In this document: piece by piece, positions 11,064 to 20,269 of the stretch | Numbering within the stretch: position 1 is the first letter of the stretch | Layout: every line of letters begins with the position of its first letter | Assembly (NCBI RefSeq): GCF_023276405.1 | Contig: NZ_JALRMO010000001.1 | Location: 6,527,501-6,591,500 of the forward strand | Direction of reading: 5' to 3' | Length of the DNA stretch: 64,000 nt | Source of the DNA: Paenibacillus hamazuiensis | GTDB taxonomy: Bacteria > Bacillota > Bacilli > Paenibacillales > NBRC-103111 | Notes under the pieces: generated by a model | What the model saw: the letters and a program-made list of their open reading frames with translations, nothing else | Database searches by the model: none | What the model was told of the DNA's origin: nothing | Made by a program: the position numbers and the translations under genes

Positions 11064-11929
11064 GCCTTTGACTCCTTCCGTTCGTTCAGATCCAGGCTGA
11101 TGTCGAGCGCCTCCACGGAATAGGTTAACCGGCCGACCGAGATGACGTCTACCCCTGTGGCGGCAATCGCCCTTACAGTCTGCAAATTGACGGAGCCGGA
11201 AGCCTCTACAATCATATGCGGCGAATGGCTTTTAATGCGTTTTACCGCCCGGACCATCGCTTCAACACTCATATTGTCCAGCATGATCACGTCCGGGGCT
11301 GCGGCAAGCGCTTCCTCCAGCTGCGCGTCGTTCTCCACCTCGACCTCGATCTTCATCGTATGGGGAATTTGTCCGCGGGCCGCCTCAATCGCTTTGGCCA
11401 CGCCTCCGGCCCCCTTAATATGATTATCCTTGATCATCACCGCATCAAACAAGCCGTAACGGTGGTTATGACCTCCTCCGACACGCACGGCGTATTTCTC
11501 CAGCATCCGGTGTCCCGGTGTCGTTTTTCGCGTATCGACCAGCCTAGTTGGCAGTCCGTCCAGCGCCGCGACAAACTGCGCCGTGCGGGTTGCAATACCG
11601 GACATGCGCTGCATCAGGTTGAGGGCAAGACGTTCCCCGAGCAAAATGCTGCGGGTGCTCCCCGTCACTTCGGCAAGCACGGTTCCTCTGGACACCCGCG
11701 CTCCTTCGTTAACCTGCGGTTTGAAAAGAAGCCCGGCGTCCACTTCGGCAAATACCGCTTCCGCGACAGGTAAACCGGCGATGATACCGTCTTCTTTGAC
11801 ATGAATAATCCCTTTGGACAGTTGCTCGGCAGGAATCGTCGACAACGTCGTCACGTCGCCCATCCCGATATCTTCATCAAGCCACTGCCGGATTTGGCTG
11901 CGTACCGTATCGATGCGAAGTTCAAGCAT
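11060..11929 (-). CDS. nadC: Nicotinate-nucleotide pyrophosphorylase (quinolinate phosphoribosyltransferase)
   Basis: NadC joins quinolinate and PRPP to give nicotinate mononucleotide and CO2. The 289-residue protein contains [18 protein letters not shown], the [11 protein letters not shown] active-site segment, [22 protein letters not shown] and the C-terminal [15 protein letters not shown] phosphate-binding region. It overlaps nadB by 8 bp and coaX by 4 bp. With NadA and NadB it completes the de novo route from aspartate. Confidence 0.97.
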   Translation of the reverse strand: MLELRIDTVRSQIRQWLDEDIGMGDVTTLSTIPAEQLSKGIIHVKEDGIIAGLPVAEAVFAEVDAGLLFKPQVNEGARVSRGTVLAEVTGSTRSILLGERLALNLMQRMSGIATRTAQFVAALDGLPTRLVDTRKTTPGHRMLEKYAVRVGGGHNHRYGLFDAVMIKDNHIKGAGGVAKAIEAARGQIPHTMKIEVEVENDAQLEEALAAAPDVIMLDNMSVEAMVRAVKRIKSHSPHMIVEASGSVNLQTVRAIAATGVDVISVGRLTYSVEALDISLDLNERKESKA

Positions 11930-13535
11930 GCTCCATCTTCTCCTCCGTCAGGCCCAGCTCCCGATTGAATACGGTATGCTTGCGCCACATATCGTCATTG
12001 CGCTCCGGAAAATCCTCGCGGTAATGGCCGCCGCGGCTTTCTTCGCGAATGAGCGCCGCTTGCGTCGTGAGCAGCGCGCAGGTCAGCAAATTCGCAAATT
12101 CGTATTCCTCCCGCTTGCTCAGGCTGACATCAAATATGGATAAATGACGCCTCAGCTCCTCGTAGCCTTTTTCCAGCCCTTTCGCATCCCGTTTGAGCCC
12201 GACATAACGGAGCATCACCTTCTGCAGCTTGAGCCGCTTCTCGACGATCGGCTGGATCGCGCTTTCCTTGCGGTGACCGGTTTCCTTTATTTGCGGCGTT
12301 TTCGTCACGAGATCCAGCTTGTTAATGCGCTCCACGATTCTTCGCCCGAACACGATAGCCTCGGAGAGCGAATTGCTGGCGAGCCGGTTCGCCCCGTGCA
12401 CCCCCGTCGACGATACTTCCCCGCATGCAAAAAGCCGCTTTACGGCCGTTTCGCCGTACAGGTCCGTTTCGACGCCTCCCATCATATAGTGCGCCGCCGG
12501 TGCCACGGGTATCCAGTCCGAGGCGAGGTCCAAACCGTATTTCAGGCATACTTCATAAATGGTTGGGAAGCGGTGCTTGACCGTTTCTTCCGATTCGTGC
12601 GTAAAGTCGATGTAGACAAACGTCGATTTGGTCCGTTCCATTTCGCTTACGATCGCCCTTGCCACGATGTCGCGCGGCGCCAGCTCAAGCTGCGGATGAT
12701 AGTTTTCCATAAACCGTTCGCCGTTGATGTTCCGCAAAACCGCTCCCTCGCCGCGCACCGCTTCGGAGATCAGAAACCGCGGCGCTCCCGGATAACATAA
12801 AGCGGTCGGGTGAAACTGAATGAACTCCATGTCCCGTATGAGCGCTCCGGCCCGGTAAGCGATGGCGATGCCGTCGCCCGTGGCAATGTCCGGATTCGTC
12901 GTATACCGGTACAGCTGTCCGGTTCCGCCGCTGCAAAGAATCGTCGCTTTGCCCTGCACGTAAACGCGCGACCCGTCCGGCTTCTGTACAAGCGCGCCGG
13001 TGCATTCTCCGTCTTCCGTAATCAAATCGATGACAAAATGGTCGTCCCACAGCACGATGTTCGGGTCCATTTTCGTCTTTTCGGAAAGCGCCCTGACAAT
13101 TTCCGCTCCGGTAGCGTCCCCATGGGCATGCAATATTCGTCTTTGGCTGTGCGCCCCTTCCTTCGTCAAGGCGAATTCGCCGTCTTCCAGGTCGAATTGC
13201 GTTCCCATGCGGATCAGATCCTTCACGCCGGCAGGGCCTTCGTGAACGAGCACGTCCACCGCTTTCGGATCGCATAAGCCCGCTCCGGCCATAAGCGTAT
13301 CCTGTATATGGTATTCCGGCGAGTCCTCGTCGGAGATGACCGCTGCAATTCCTCCCTGCGCATAGCGGGTATTGCTGTCGAGCAGAGATTTTTTCGTAAT
13401 CATCATCACTTTGTTGGATTCGCTCGCTTTAATCGCGGTAAAAAGACCGGCGATGCCCGCGCCGATCACAATAACGTCCGTATGTACATGAGGGATGGAG
13501 TTCAGATCGAAATCTATCAAATATCGGGGTATCAT
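11922..13535 (-). CDS. nadB: L-aspartate oxidase
   Basis: NadB is an FAD enzyme that oxidises aspartate to iminoaspartate for NadA. I start at 13535 (MIPRYLIDFDL), with AGGTGACGG upstream, giving 537 residues. The longer in-frame reading would run back over the nadA stop. It has the dinucleotide-binding VIVIGAGIAGLFTA, the TRYAQGGIAAV loop, RRILHAHGDATGAEIV and GGVETDLYGETAVKRLFACGE. The helical C-terminal domain is complete. It lies 35 bp after nadA and overlaps nadC. Confidence 0.96.
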   Translation of the reverse strand: MIPRYLIDFDLNSIPHVHTDVIVIGAGIAGLFTAIKASESNKVMMITKKSLLDSNTRYAQGGIAAVISDEDSPEYHIQDTLMAGAGLCDPKAVDVLVHEGPAGVKDLIRMGTQFDLEDGEFALTKEGAHSQRRILHAHGDATGAEIVRALSEKTKMDPNIVLWDDHFVIDLITEDGECTGALVQKPDGSRVYVQGKATILCSGGTGQLYRYTTNPDIATGDGIAIAYRAGALIRDMEFIQFHPTALCYPGAPRFLISEAVRGEGAVLRNINGERFMENYHPQLELAPRDIVARAIVSEMERTKSTFVYIDFTHESEETVKHRFPTIYEVCLKYGLDLASDWIPVAPAAHYMMGGVETDLYGETAVKRLFACGEVSSTGVHGANRLASNSLSEAIVFGRRIVERINKLDLVTKTPQIKETGHRKESAIQPIVEKRLKLQKVMLRYVGLKRDAKGLEKGYEELRRHLSIFDVSLSKREEYEFANLLTCALLTTQAALIREESRGGHYREDFPERNDDMWRKHTVFNRELGLTEEKMEHA

Positions 13536-13570
13536 ACCGTCACCTGTTCTATACAAGGAAGTAGCGCATG

Positions 13571-14509
13571 CTACTTCACCTGTAGCATGCGCTCCAGCGA
13601 TAATTTGGCTTTCTCTGCCACATCTTGAGGGACGTGAATTTGCGGCTGCATCGTTTCCAAGCAGCGCACAACTTTTTTCAGGTTGTTCACTTTCATGTTC
13701 GGGCAAACCAAATATTTGGTGGCAAAATGGAATTTTTTATGAGGGCTGTCCAGTCTGAGCTGGTATCCGGTGCCGTCTTCGGTGCCGACGATAAATTCCT
13801 GGCAATCCGATTCTTTGCAATACTTGATGATCGCCGTCGTGCTGCCGACAAAGTCACCCATCTTGACCACTTCCGGACGGCATTCGGGATGAACGACAAA
13901 CTGGGCATTCGGGTATTGCGCCTTCATTTCCTCGACGTCTTTGACCGTCAACATATCGTGCGTATTGCAATAGCCTTCCCAAATGATCATCTTTTTGTTC
14001 GTGTGCTTGGAGACGTAATCGCCCAAATTTTTATCAGGGACCCAGATCACTTCGTCGCCGGGCACTGAGTTGACGACCTTCACGGCATTGGCCGATGTGC
14101 AGCATATGTCGGTTTCCGATTTAACGTCCGCCGATGAATTGATATAAGTAACGACGGTGGCGTTCGGATGTTTTTTCTTCAGCGCTCGGAGTCCGTCGAC
14201 ATTCACCATATCGGCCATCGGGCAACCCGCACGTTCGTCGGGGATCAGCACGGTTTTGTTCGGAGCTAATATTTTGGCGCTTTCCCCCATAAAATGAACT
14301 CCACAAAATACGATGACATCCGCGTCGGTTGACGCAGCCTTCTGGGCAAGCAAAAACGAATCGCCCCTGAAATCGGCCACTTCCTGGATTTCATCCCGCT
14401 GGTAATAATGCGCCAAAATGATCGCATTTCTTTCTTTCTTCAGCTGGGCCAGACGTTCCTTGAGTTCCCGGTTCTGTTCGGCCTTGCGCTCGAGCGCCAG
14501 AGCTTCCAT
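13571..14509 (-). CDS. nadA: Quinolinate synthase
   Basis: NadA condenses iminoaspartate with dihydroxyacetone phosphate to quinolinate and needs a [4Fe-4S] cluster. From the ATG at 14507-14509, which follows AAAGGACGG, the protein is 312 residues. An earlier in-frame TTG is less likely. Motifs include ILAHYYQRDEIQEVADFRGDS cut short as AHYYQR, the cysteine in ERAGCPMAD, the HPEC motif (Cys210) and a C-terminal LVCPNMK cysteine, consistent with cluster ligands. It is the first gene of the nad series; a candidate promoter is listed upstream. Confidence 0.95.
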   Translation of the reverse strand: MEALALERKAEQNRELKERLAQLKKERNAIILAHYYQRDEIQEVADFRGDSFLLAQKAASTDADVIVFCGVHFMGESAKILAPNKTVLIPDERAGCPMADMVNVDGLRALKKKHPNATVVTYINSSADVKSETDICCTSANAVKVVNSVPGDEVIWVPDKNLGDYVSKHTNKKMIIWEGYCNTHDMLTVKDVEEMKAQYPNAQFVVHPECRPEVVKMGDFVGSTTAIIKYCKESDCQEFIVGTEDGTGYQLRLDSPHKKFHFATKYLVCPNMKVNNLKKVVRCLETMQPQIHVPQDVAEKAKLSLERMLQVK

Positions 14510-14601
14510 CAGGTTACACCGTCCTTTTAGACAATAACTAATGCCCCCCGTTAGCAAGGACAGTTAGTGAAATTGTTCACAAATATTTAAGATTTAGTAT
14601 T

Positions 14602-14631
14602 AATTTACACAACTTTAATACCCAGTGTCAA
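14602..14631 (-). promoter_or_regulatory. Candidate nadA promoter
   Basis: TTGACA (14626-14631) is followed after 18 bp by TAAATT (14602-14607) on the minus strand, about 90 bp before the nadA start. The -35 is perfect and the -10 is weak. The 265-bp gap between nadA and the small gene pair holds no other recognisable feature. Confidence 0.45.
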
Positions 14632-14822
14632 CGGGCAAATATGGTTAAAAAGCGCAGAATTTCGGGCTCGCTCGGACTGTACAGTAATGCTGCTTGGTTT
14701 GGGTATAGTTTTGGTCAAAATGAGGGGGATTAGACGGGGCGGCGGAGTGAAAAAGTTGTAAATTCCATTGGCACGTTGGAAGCAGAGATACGACTTAGTG
14801 TGTTCAAAAAGGGTTGATTACG

Positions 14823-15122
14823 CTACGGCGAAGGGTAGTGTTTTACGAAAATCGTATTATCCTTAACGTTATAGCTGAAGTATACCCTATAGCCGTGAAC
14901 CAAGATACGACGTGTATCCGCCCATGGGCCTTTTTTGTATTCCTTATATCCTTCATAAAGACCAATGCCGGTCAATCGCGTTTGAATAGCTGTTATCAAT
15001 GAATTTGAAACTGAATTGTCTCTTCCTGGGAAAAATGAACGCTTCGTATATTGGTGATTTTCTTCAAAACGGTTTGGGAAAAGATAACCTTGTTCATTGT
15101 TTAGAGTGATAATTACGGACAT
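14823..15122 (-). CDS. Small protein, possible RelE/ParE-like toxin
   Basis: This 99-residue protein is not confidently recognised. Its C-terminal half reads TRRILVHGYRVYFSYNVKDN, followed by TIFVKHY. That beta-strand pattern resembles the end of RelE/ParE-type mRNA interferases or gyrase poisons. The N-terminal half (NNEQGYLFPNRFEENHQY) does not match the usual helical start. It begins inside the preceding 57-codon gene, overlapping it by 29 bp in another frame, the layout expected of an antitoxin-toxin pair. It lies between ftsH and nadA and looks more AT-rich than its neighbours. A different small conserved protein is possible. Confidence 0.5.
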   Translation of the reverse strand: MSVIITLNNEQGYLFPNRFEENHQYTKRSFFPGRDNSVSNSLITAIQTRLTGIGLYEGYKEYKKGPWADTRRILVHGYRVYFSYNVKDNTIFVKHYPSP

Positions 15123-15267
15123 ATTGAAATGCCTCTTCAGGCGAATAAACTTTTCCCTCCGCTAGATCTTCCTCCGACTTAAGGAGCATTTGTTGAAGTT
15201 CTGGGTCCTCTTCAATTTCGGCCATAACATCATTCACTGGACCGAATTCATCGGGGAGTAGTGTCAT
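15094..15267 (-). CDS. 57-residue acidic small protein, possible antitoxin
   Basis: The ATG at 15265-15267 is preceded by AAGAGG at about 6 bases. It encodes a 57-residue, strongly acidic protein beginning MTLLPDEFGPVNDVMAEIEE and ending AFQYVRNYHSKQ. The segment LKSEEDLAEGKVYSPEEAFQ resembles the toxin-binding C-terminus of small RelB/YefM-type antitoxins. It overlaps the next gene by 29 bp, so translation is probably coupled. Only 27 bp separate its start from the ftsH terminator T-run, so its own promoter must lie within or before that hairpin, or it depends on readthrough. Family assignment is inference. Confidence 0.55.
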   Translation of the reverse strand: MTLLPDEFGPVNDVMAEIEEDPELQQMLLKSEEDLAEGKVYSPEEAFQYVRNYHSKQ

Positions 15268-15293
15268 TCGAACCTCTTTGCCATTTATATTAG

Positions 15294-15330
15294 CAAAAAA
15301 ATAACGGCAGCCGGATGAACCGGCTGCCGT
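15294..15330 (-). terminator. Rho-independent terminator of ftsH
   Basis: A perfect 11-bp stem (15304-15314 with 15320-15330, 5-nt loop) is followed on the minus strand by a run of seven Ts, directly after the ftsH stop. Confidence 0.92.
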
Positions 15331-15335
15331 GTGGG

Positions 15336-17282
15336 TTATTGCTTGTTTTCGTCATCCGGAGATGACGGTTTGTCGAAATCGAGCTTGTTGTTGTCGGCCT
15401 GCTGGCTTTGGCCTTGGATGTTGACCTTCACATCGCCTTCGCCGTCTCCGAGCTTGCCTTCTTCAAGCAGCTGCTTGATTTCTTCCTTCTCGAGAGTTTC
15501 TTTCTCGAGCAGCGTATTGGCGATCAGGTGAACCTGATCGGCATGCTTTTGCAAAATATCTTTCGCGCGCTCGTAGCATTCGCGGGTCATTCTCTGCATT
15601 TCCTGGTCAATTTCATACGCGATCGCATCGCTGTAGTTTTGCTCATGCCCAATATCGCGGCCGAGGAAAACTTGGCCCTGCGACTGACCGAATTGCATCG
15701 GCCCGAGCTTGTCGCTCATGCCGTATTCGGTGATCATCTTACGGATGATCGTCGTCGCACGCTGGAAGTCGCTGTAAGCGCCTGTACCGATTTCACCGAT
15801 AAACATTTCCTCGGATACACGTCCGGCAAGCAGGCCGGTGACTTTGTCCAGCAGCTCGTTTTTCGTATTCATCATCCGGTCTTCGCCTTCTTTAGGCAGC
15901 ATCATAACGTAGCCGCCGGCGCGACCTCTCGGGACGATCGTCACTTTATGCACCATCTCGGCGTTCTCGCAGTAATAACCGACGATGGTATGGCCAGCCT
16001 CGTGGTAAGCGACCATTTTCTTTTCGCGCTCGCTGATAACGCGGCTTTTCTTCTGCGTACCTACGATAACGCGGTCAAACGCTTCGTCGAGCTCGCTGGG
16101 CGAAATATCCTTGCGGTTGCGGCGCGCTGCGATCAGAGCCGCTTCGTTCAACAGGTTCTCTAGATCCGCGCCTGTAAAGCCGGTCGTAAACCGCGCCAGC
16201 GCGTCGAGCTTGACTTCCTTCGACAACGGCTTGTTGCGGGCGTGTACCTTCAGCACCGCCTCGCGGCCTTTCACGTCCGGACGGTCAACCGTAATCTGAC
16301 GGTCGAAACGTCCCGGGCGGAGCAGCGCCGGGTCGAGAATGTCCGGCCGGTTCGTCGCGGCGACGATGATGATGCCTTCGTTCGCGCCGAAGCCGTCCAT
16401 TTCGACGAGGAGCTGGTTGAGCGTCTGCTCGCGCTCGTCATGGCCACCGCCAAGACCTGCGCCGCGCTGGCGGCCAACTGCGTCGATCTCGTCGATAAAT
16501 ATGATACAAGGCGAATTTTTCTTCGCATTTTCAAATAGGTCGCGTACACGGGATGCACCGACACCAACAAACATTTCAACGAAGTCGGAGCCGCTTATGC
16601 TGAAGAACGGCACGCCCGCTTCGCCCGCTACGGCCCTGGCCAGCAGCGTTTTACCGGTACCCGGAGGACCAACGAGCAGCACGCCCTTCGGAATTCGCGC
16701 ACCGAGTGCCGCAAACTTCCGCGGATCCTTCAAAAACTCGACGACTTCCACAAGCTCCTGCTTCTCTTCGTCGGCACCGGCAACATCCTCGAACGTAACG
16801 CGTTTTTTCTCTTCATTATACAAGCGCGCCCGGCTTTTGCCGAAGTTCATCACCTTGCCACCGCCGCCCTGCGCCTGATTGAGCAGGAAGAAGAACAGGA
16901 TAAAGATGATCACAAACGGAATGATGGACGTCAGGAAGCTGATCCATACGTTGTCACCTTCCATTTTTTCGATGCTGAAGTTGCCTGTCGGTATATCGGC
17001 GCTTTCAATCATCGTAAAAATGCGTGGGTCATAAGGGGCTCTCGACTCGAAATTTTTCTTGTCCGCAATCGGCGGTGTCTTGTATTTCCCCCTGACAAGG
17101 TATGTATAGCCGTCAAATTTGACGCTAACCTGTTCCACATTTTTTTCAATCAACGCCTGCCGGAATTTATCGTAGCTGATCGTGTCTTTCTGATCGTTCT
17201 GGGTGCTGATGAAATGTACGATTCCGACGGTAACCAAAAATATAAGCAGATAAAATCCGGTGTTTCGTATAATGCGGTTCAT
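15336..17282 (-). CDS. ftsH: ATP-dependent zinc metalloprotease FtsH
   Basis: FtsH is a membrane-bound AAA+ protease that degrades membrane and regulatory proteins; in Bacillus it is also needed for sporulation. The 648-residue protein has two membrane segments (about 8-25 and 113-134) around an extracytoplasmic domain. It has Walker A GPPGTGKT (205-212), Walker B IIFIDEID (260-267), the second-region-of-homology [11 protein letters not shown], and the zinc site HEAGH (427-431). The C-terminus ends in a Gln/Asp-rich tail. It lies after hpt and tilS, the usual order, and has its own terminator. Confidence 0.97.
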   Translation of the reverse strand: MNRIIRNTGFYLLIFLVTVGIVHFISTQNDQKDTISYDKFRQALIEKNVEQVSVKFDGYTYLVRGKYKTPPIADKKNFESRAPYDPRIFTMIESADIPTGNFSIEKMEGDNVWISFLTSIIPFVIIFILFFFLLNQAQGGGGKVMNFGKSRARLYNEEKKRVTFEDVAGADEEKQELVEVVEFLKDPRKFAALGARIPKGVLLVGPPGTGKTLLARAVAGEAGVPFFSISGSDFVEMFVGVGASRVRDLFENAKKNSPCIIFIDEIDAVGRQRGAGLGGGHDEREQTLNQLLVEMDGFGANEGIIIVAATNRPDILDPALLRPGRFDRQITVDRPDVKGREAVLKVHARNKPLSKEVKLDALARFTTGFTGADLENLLNEAALIAARRNRKDISPSELDEAFDRVIVGTQKKSRVISEREKKMVAYHEAGHTIVGYYCENAEMVHKVTIVPRGRAGGYVMMLPKEGEDRMMNTKNELLDKVTGLLAGRVSEEMFIGEIGTGAYSDFQRATTIIRKMITEYGMSDKLGPMQFGQSQGQVFLGRDIGHEQNYSDAIAYEIDQEMQRMTRECYERAKDILQKHADQVHLIANTLLEKETLEKEEIKQLLEEGKLGDGEGDVKVNIQGQSQQADNNKLDFDKPSSPDDENKQ

Positions 17283-17352
17283 CCCCTACCTCCTCTCGAA
17301 AACGACAACTTGCTCCATTGTAACATAGCGCTGCGCGGCATCACAAATCGCC

Positions 17353-17892
17353 CTACTTCGAGTAAATTTCCGGCTTAAGCACGCCGATGAACGGCAGGTT
17401 CCGGTATTTCTCGGCATAGTCCAGCCCGTATCCGACGACGAAGGCGTCCGGAATCACGAACCCTTTGTAATCGGCATCCAAATCGGCCATCCGGCGCGCC
17501 GGTTTATCGAATAAAGCGGCGACCGTGACGGACAACGCGTTGCGGCGCTCGAGCACATCGATCAGATAGCTGAGCGTCAGCCCGCTGTCGATGATATCCT
17601 CCACAATCAAAATATCCCGGCCTTCCACCGATACGTCGAGATCCTTAATGATTTTAACGACCCCGGACGATTTGGTCGAAGCGCCGTAGCTGGATACAGC
17701 CATAAAATCGATCTCCAGAGGCACCGTAATATTTTTGACCAGATCGGCCATAAACACGAAAGCGCCCTTCAGCACACAGATGACAAGCGGGTTACGCCCG
17801 GCAAAATCGCGGCTTATGATTTCCCCCATCTCTTTGACCTTGTCTTGAATTTGCTGCTCGGTGATCAGTATTTCCTGAATGTCGTTGTACAA
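17353..17892 (-). CDS. hpt: Hypoxanthine phosphoribosyltransferase
   Basis: Hpt salvages hypoxanthine and guanine with PRPP. The 179-residue protein shows the LKGAFVFMADL loop, the PRPP-binding motif VEDIIDSGLT at residues 97-106 and the base-recognition region FVVGYGLDYAEKYRNLP. Its position between tilS and ftsH is conserved across Firmicutes. In Bacillus, HprT and TilS cooperate in activating ftsH transcription, which could apply here. The length and motifs are standard. Confidence 0.96.
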   Translation of the reverse strand: MYNDIQEILITEQQIQDKVKEMGEIISRDFAGRNPLVICVLKGAFVFMADLVKNITVPLEIDFMAVSSYGASTKSSGVVKIIKDLDVSVEGRDILIVEDIIDSGLTLSYLIDVLERRNALSVTVAALFDKPARRMADLDADYKGFVIPDAFVVGYGLDYAEKYRNLPFIGVLKPEIYSK

Positions 17893-17910
17893 AAGAAAAT
17901 CCTCCTAGCT

Positions 17911-19326
17911 TTACTTAGCTTGCGTTAGCTTCATATATAAAATACGCCGGGTCTTCTCCGTGACAAGTGCATGCGCGGATCTCCGCAAACCGGCGATCCA
18001 CAATATCCGTCCTCCGGCATCGGCCAGAATCGGGATTTTCTCCCTAAGACTCGGGCGCACTTTATCGTCGATGAAAATATCTTTCACTTTTTTAGACCCG
18101 TTTAAACCGAGAAGCTCTATCCTGTCGCCTTGCCGGCGGCTTCGCAAAACCAAAGGAAAGTCCACTTCGTCAGCGTCGAGAAACAGCTCGTTTCGCCGGC
18201 CCGTCGTCTTCTGCCCATGGAGCGCCATCGTTGACTCCAGCCACTCGTACTGAACGGTTGCATCCGCCTCCGGAATGTAGACGGAAGCTGTGCCGGGATC
18301 GATTAGGTACGAATACGGGTCCGACGGTAACACCATAGTATGAAGCTGCGCGGAATCATATTCCGTCGTCAAAAAAATAGTGCCGATTACCGTAAACCGC
18401 ACATTCGGGCGATCTGCGGACACGACAGTCTCTCTGACCTGCTCTACCTTGGAAAATTGCAACTCATCCGGTTCGCACGCAAGACAACTTAATATTAGTT
18501 TAATCAATCGCCTTTGTAAAGCCAGGTGAAGTGTCCCAAACCACCGCCGGGAGAATGAAAACATCCCTTCCGTACGTTCGACATGGCGATCCAGAAGCGC
18601 CTGCGCCTGTTCATCCATGAAACCGTCTTCAGCCGCCGTGATGTCGGCAAGCCGGTTGAGCGACTCCGGCAGCCCGTCGCAATAACGCGCCAGGAGCGGC
18701 ATCAATTCCAGCCGAATCCGGTTGCGAAAGTATTTGGTCTCCCGGTTGCTGCTGTCCTCGCAGTATTCGATCCCGTGCTGCGCACAGTAGTCGAGAACTT
18801 CTGATTTGTATATACGTAAGAAAGGACGAACAAGTTCCACGTTTTTTTCGCGGCGGCGAAGAGGCATTCCGGACAGCCCGGATAACCCGGTTCCCCGCAG
18901 CACCCGCATCAGCACCGTTTCGGCCTGATCGTCGGCGTGATGGGCCAGCGCAATGCGGCTTGCTCCATATTTACCCGCAACTTCATGCAGAAATTCGTAC
19001 CGTTTTTCTCTTGCCGCCAGCTGCGAATTTTTCCCTGTTTCTTCTATATATTGCGGCAGGTCGATGCTTGCGATTTCACAGGGAACCCCCATGCGGGAAC
19101 ACAATGCCTCCACAAAATCCGCTTCCCTGTCCGATTCCTCGCCGCGAAACCGATGATTGACATGGGCTACGGCAAGCGCCCACTCCCACTTGGCGGAAAG
19201 CAAAAAAAGGAAATGCAGCAGCGCCACCGAGTCGGGCCCCCCCGATACGGCGACGACGATGCCATCCTTTCGCTCGAACAGTTTTTCCGTCCGAATGAAA
19301 TTTTCTACCTTGTCCACAAGGCTCAT
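17911..19326 (-). CDS. tilS: tRNA(Ile)-lysidine synthase
   Basis: TilS adds lysine to C34 of the tRNA-Ile with CAU anticodon so that it reads AUA codons. From the ATG at 19324-19326 (MSLVDKVENF; AAGGA upstream) the protein is 471 residues. The N-type ATP-pyrophosphatase loop SGGPDS is at 28-33, followed by HVNHRFRG and ALAHHADDQAET. A C-terminal TilS domain with LRSRRQGDRIELLGLNGSKK is present. An in-frame extension to 19386 would overlap the kinase gene. The function is essential, so loss is not expected. Confidence 0.95.
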   Translation of the reverse strand: MSLVDKVENFIRTEKLFERKDGIVVAVSGGPDSVALLHFLFLLSAKWEWALAVAHVNHRFRGEESDREADFVEALCSRMGVPCEIASIDLPQYIEETGKNSQLAAREKRYEFLHEVAGKYGASRIALAHHADDQAETVLMRVLRGTGLSGLSGMPLRRREKNVELVRPFLRIYKSEVLDYCAQHGIEYCEDSSNRETKYFRNRIRLELMPLLARYCDGLPESLNRLADITAAEDGFMDEQAQALLDRHVERTEGMFSFSRRWFGTLHLALQRRLIKLILSCLACEPDELQFSKVEQVRETVVSADRPNVRFTVIGTIFLTTEYDSAQLHTMVLPSDPYSYLIDPGTASVYIPEADATVQYEWLESTMALHGQKTTGRRNELFLDADEVDFPLVLRSRRQGDRIELLGLNGSKKVKDIFIDDKVRPSLREKIPILADAGGRILWIAGLRRSAHALVTEKTRRILYMKLTQAK

Positions 19327-19354
19327 GATTTTGAAATCCTTCCCGGCTCGGTCA

Positions 19355-20269
19355 CTATTGCCAATAAAAATACAGCGTCGATGCAAATAAGATGAGGGAT
19401 GCGGCGAAGCAAATTTTCAGCCATGGCGTTTGGATGTGTCCGCCCGGTCCGGGAGCGGATTTTCGCAATATATGCTTGCGCCAATCGGCCAAAGCTTCCT
19501 TCGTGCTGACGTACTCTCCCCTGAGCGCTTTTTTGATGAAAGGAGCGGCTTTCGCAAGCCGCGTATTTCCCTGCAGCATCTCCAGCAAATAATCGATCGT
19601 CCGATGCTGCGGCAAAATGTAGCTGAATTTCTTCAGCTTCCGTTCTTTATCCGTCGCGCTGATCAGCAGCACCGCAAAGGAAAACAGGTCGTACTGCTCG
19701 TCCGCCACCCGCGATCCGGCTCCCCAGAAACCGCGGTCGAACACTTCGGTAAACTGTTTGATCGAGCGGCCCTTGGCCGTCACGCCGCCAAAATCGACCA
19801 AATTCACTTCGCCGTAAGCGGAGACGAGCATATTTTCCGTTTTCAAATCGCCGAACACAAAACCTTGAGCATGAAGCTCGGACAGCTTGTACAGTAAATT
19901 AAGACCTACCATATAGATCCAATCGTAGCCGTGCTCCTGCAAAAACTCTCCAAGCGGCTGCCCCTTTATGTATCGGATGACGCAGAACGGATAATCCGCT
20001 CCCGCGTAGTGATAATCGTCGACGTCATGCAAATATTTTTGAAAGCTGGAAGACGATTTGGACAGCGCTTTGAGCGCATTGACTTCCGATTGATGGTCTA
20101 CCGAATCGAAGCCCATTTTAAGCGCGTAGAGGGCTTTCCCCTTGCGGACCAGGTATACCTTCCCGTTAGCGCCCTCGCCAAGCAGCCGCTCGATGACGTA
20201 TTGGCCCTTATTCCATTTTCCGGTGATGAGTTTCCCCGTTTGAAAAACAGGCTCATACGACGTAATCAC
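19355..20269 (-). CDS. yabT: YabT-type Hanks serine/threonine kinase with C-terminal membrane anchor
   Basis: The 304-residue protein has a kinase fold: glycine loop LGEGANGKVYLV (30-41), ATP lysine Lys51 in ALK, catalytic Asp141 in GDLKTEN and DFG at 159-161. The HRD motif reads FGD, and no large extracellular sensor is present. One hydrophobic segment (about 283-303) at the extreme C-terminus should anchor it. The GTG start overlaps the yabS stop by 17 bp. In Bacillus, YabT is a DNA-activated kinase of sporulating cells acting on RecA and AbrB. Gene order supports the same protein here. Confidence 0.87.
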   Translation of the reverse strand: MITSYEPVFQTGKLITGKWNKGQYVIERLLGEGANGKVYLVRKGKALYALKMGFDSVDHQSEVNALKALSKSSSSFQKYLHDVDDYHYAGADYPFCVIRYIKGQPLGEFLQEHGYDWIYMVGLNLLYKLSELHAQGFVFGDLKTENMLVSAYGEVNLVDFGGVTAKGRSIKQFTEVFDRGFWGAGSRVADEQYDLFSFAVLLISATDKERKLKKFSYILPQHRTIDYLLEMLQGNTRLAKAAPFIKKALRGEYVSTKEALADWRKHILRKSAPGPGGHIQTPWLKICFAASLILFASTLYFYWQ

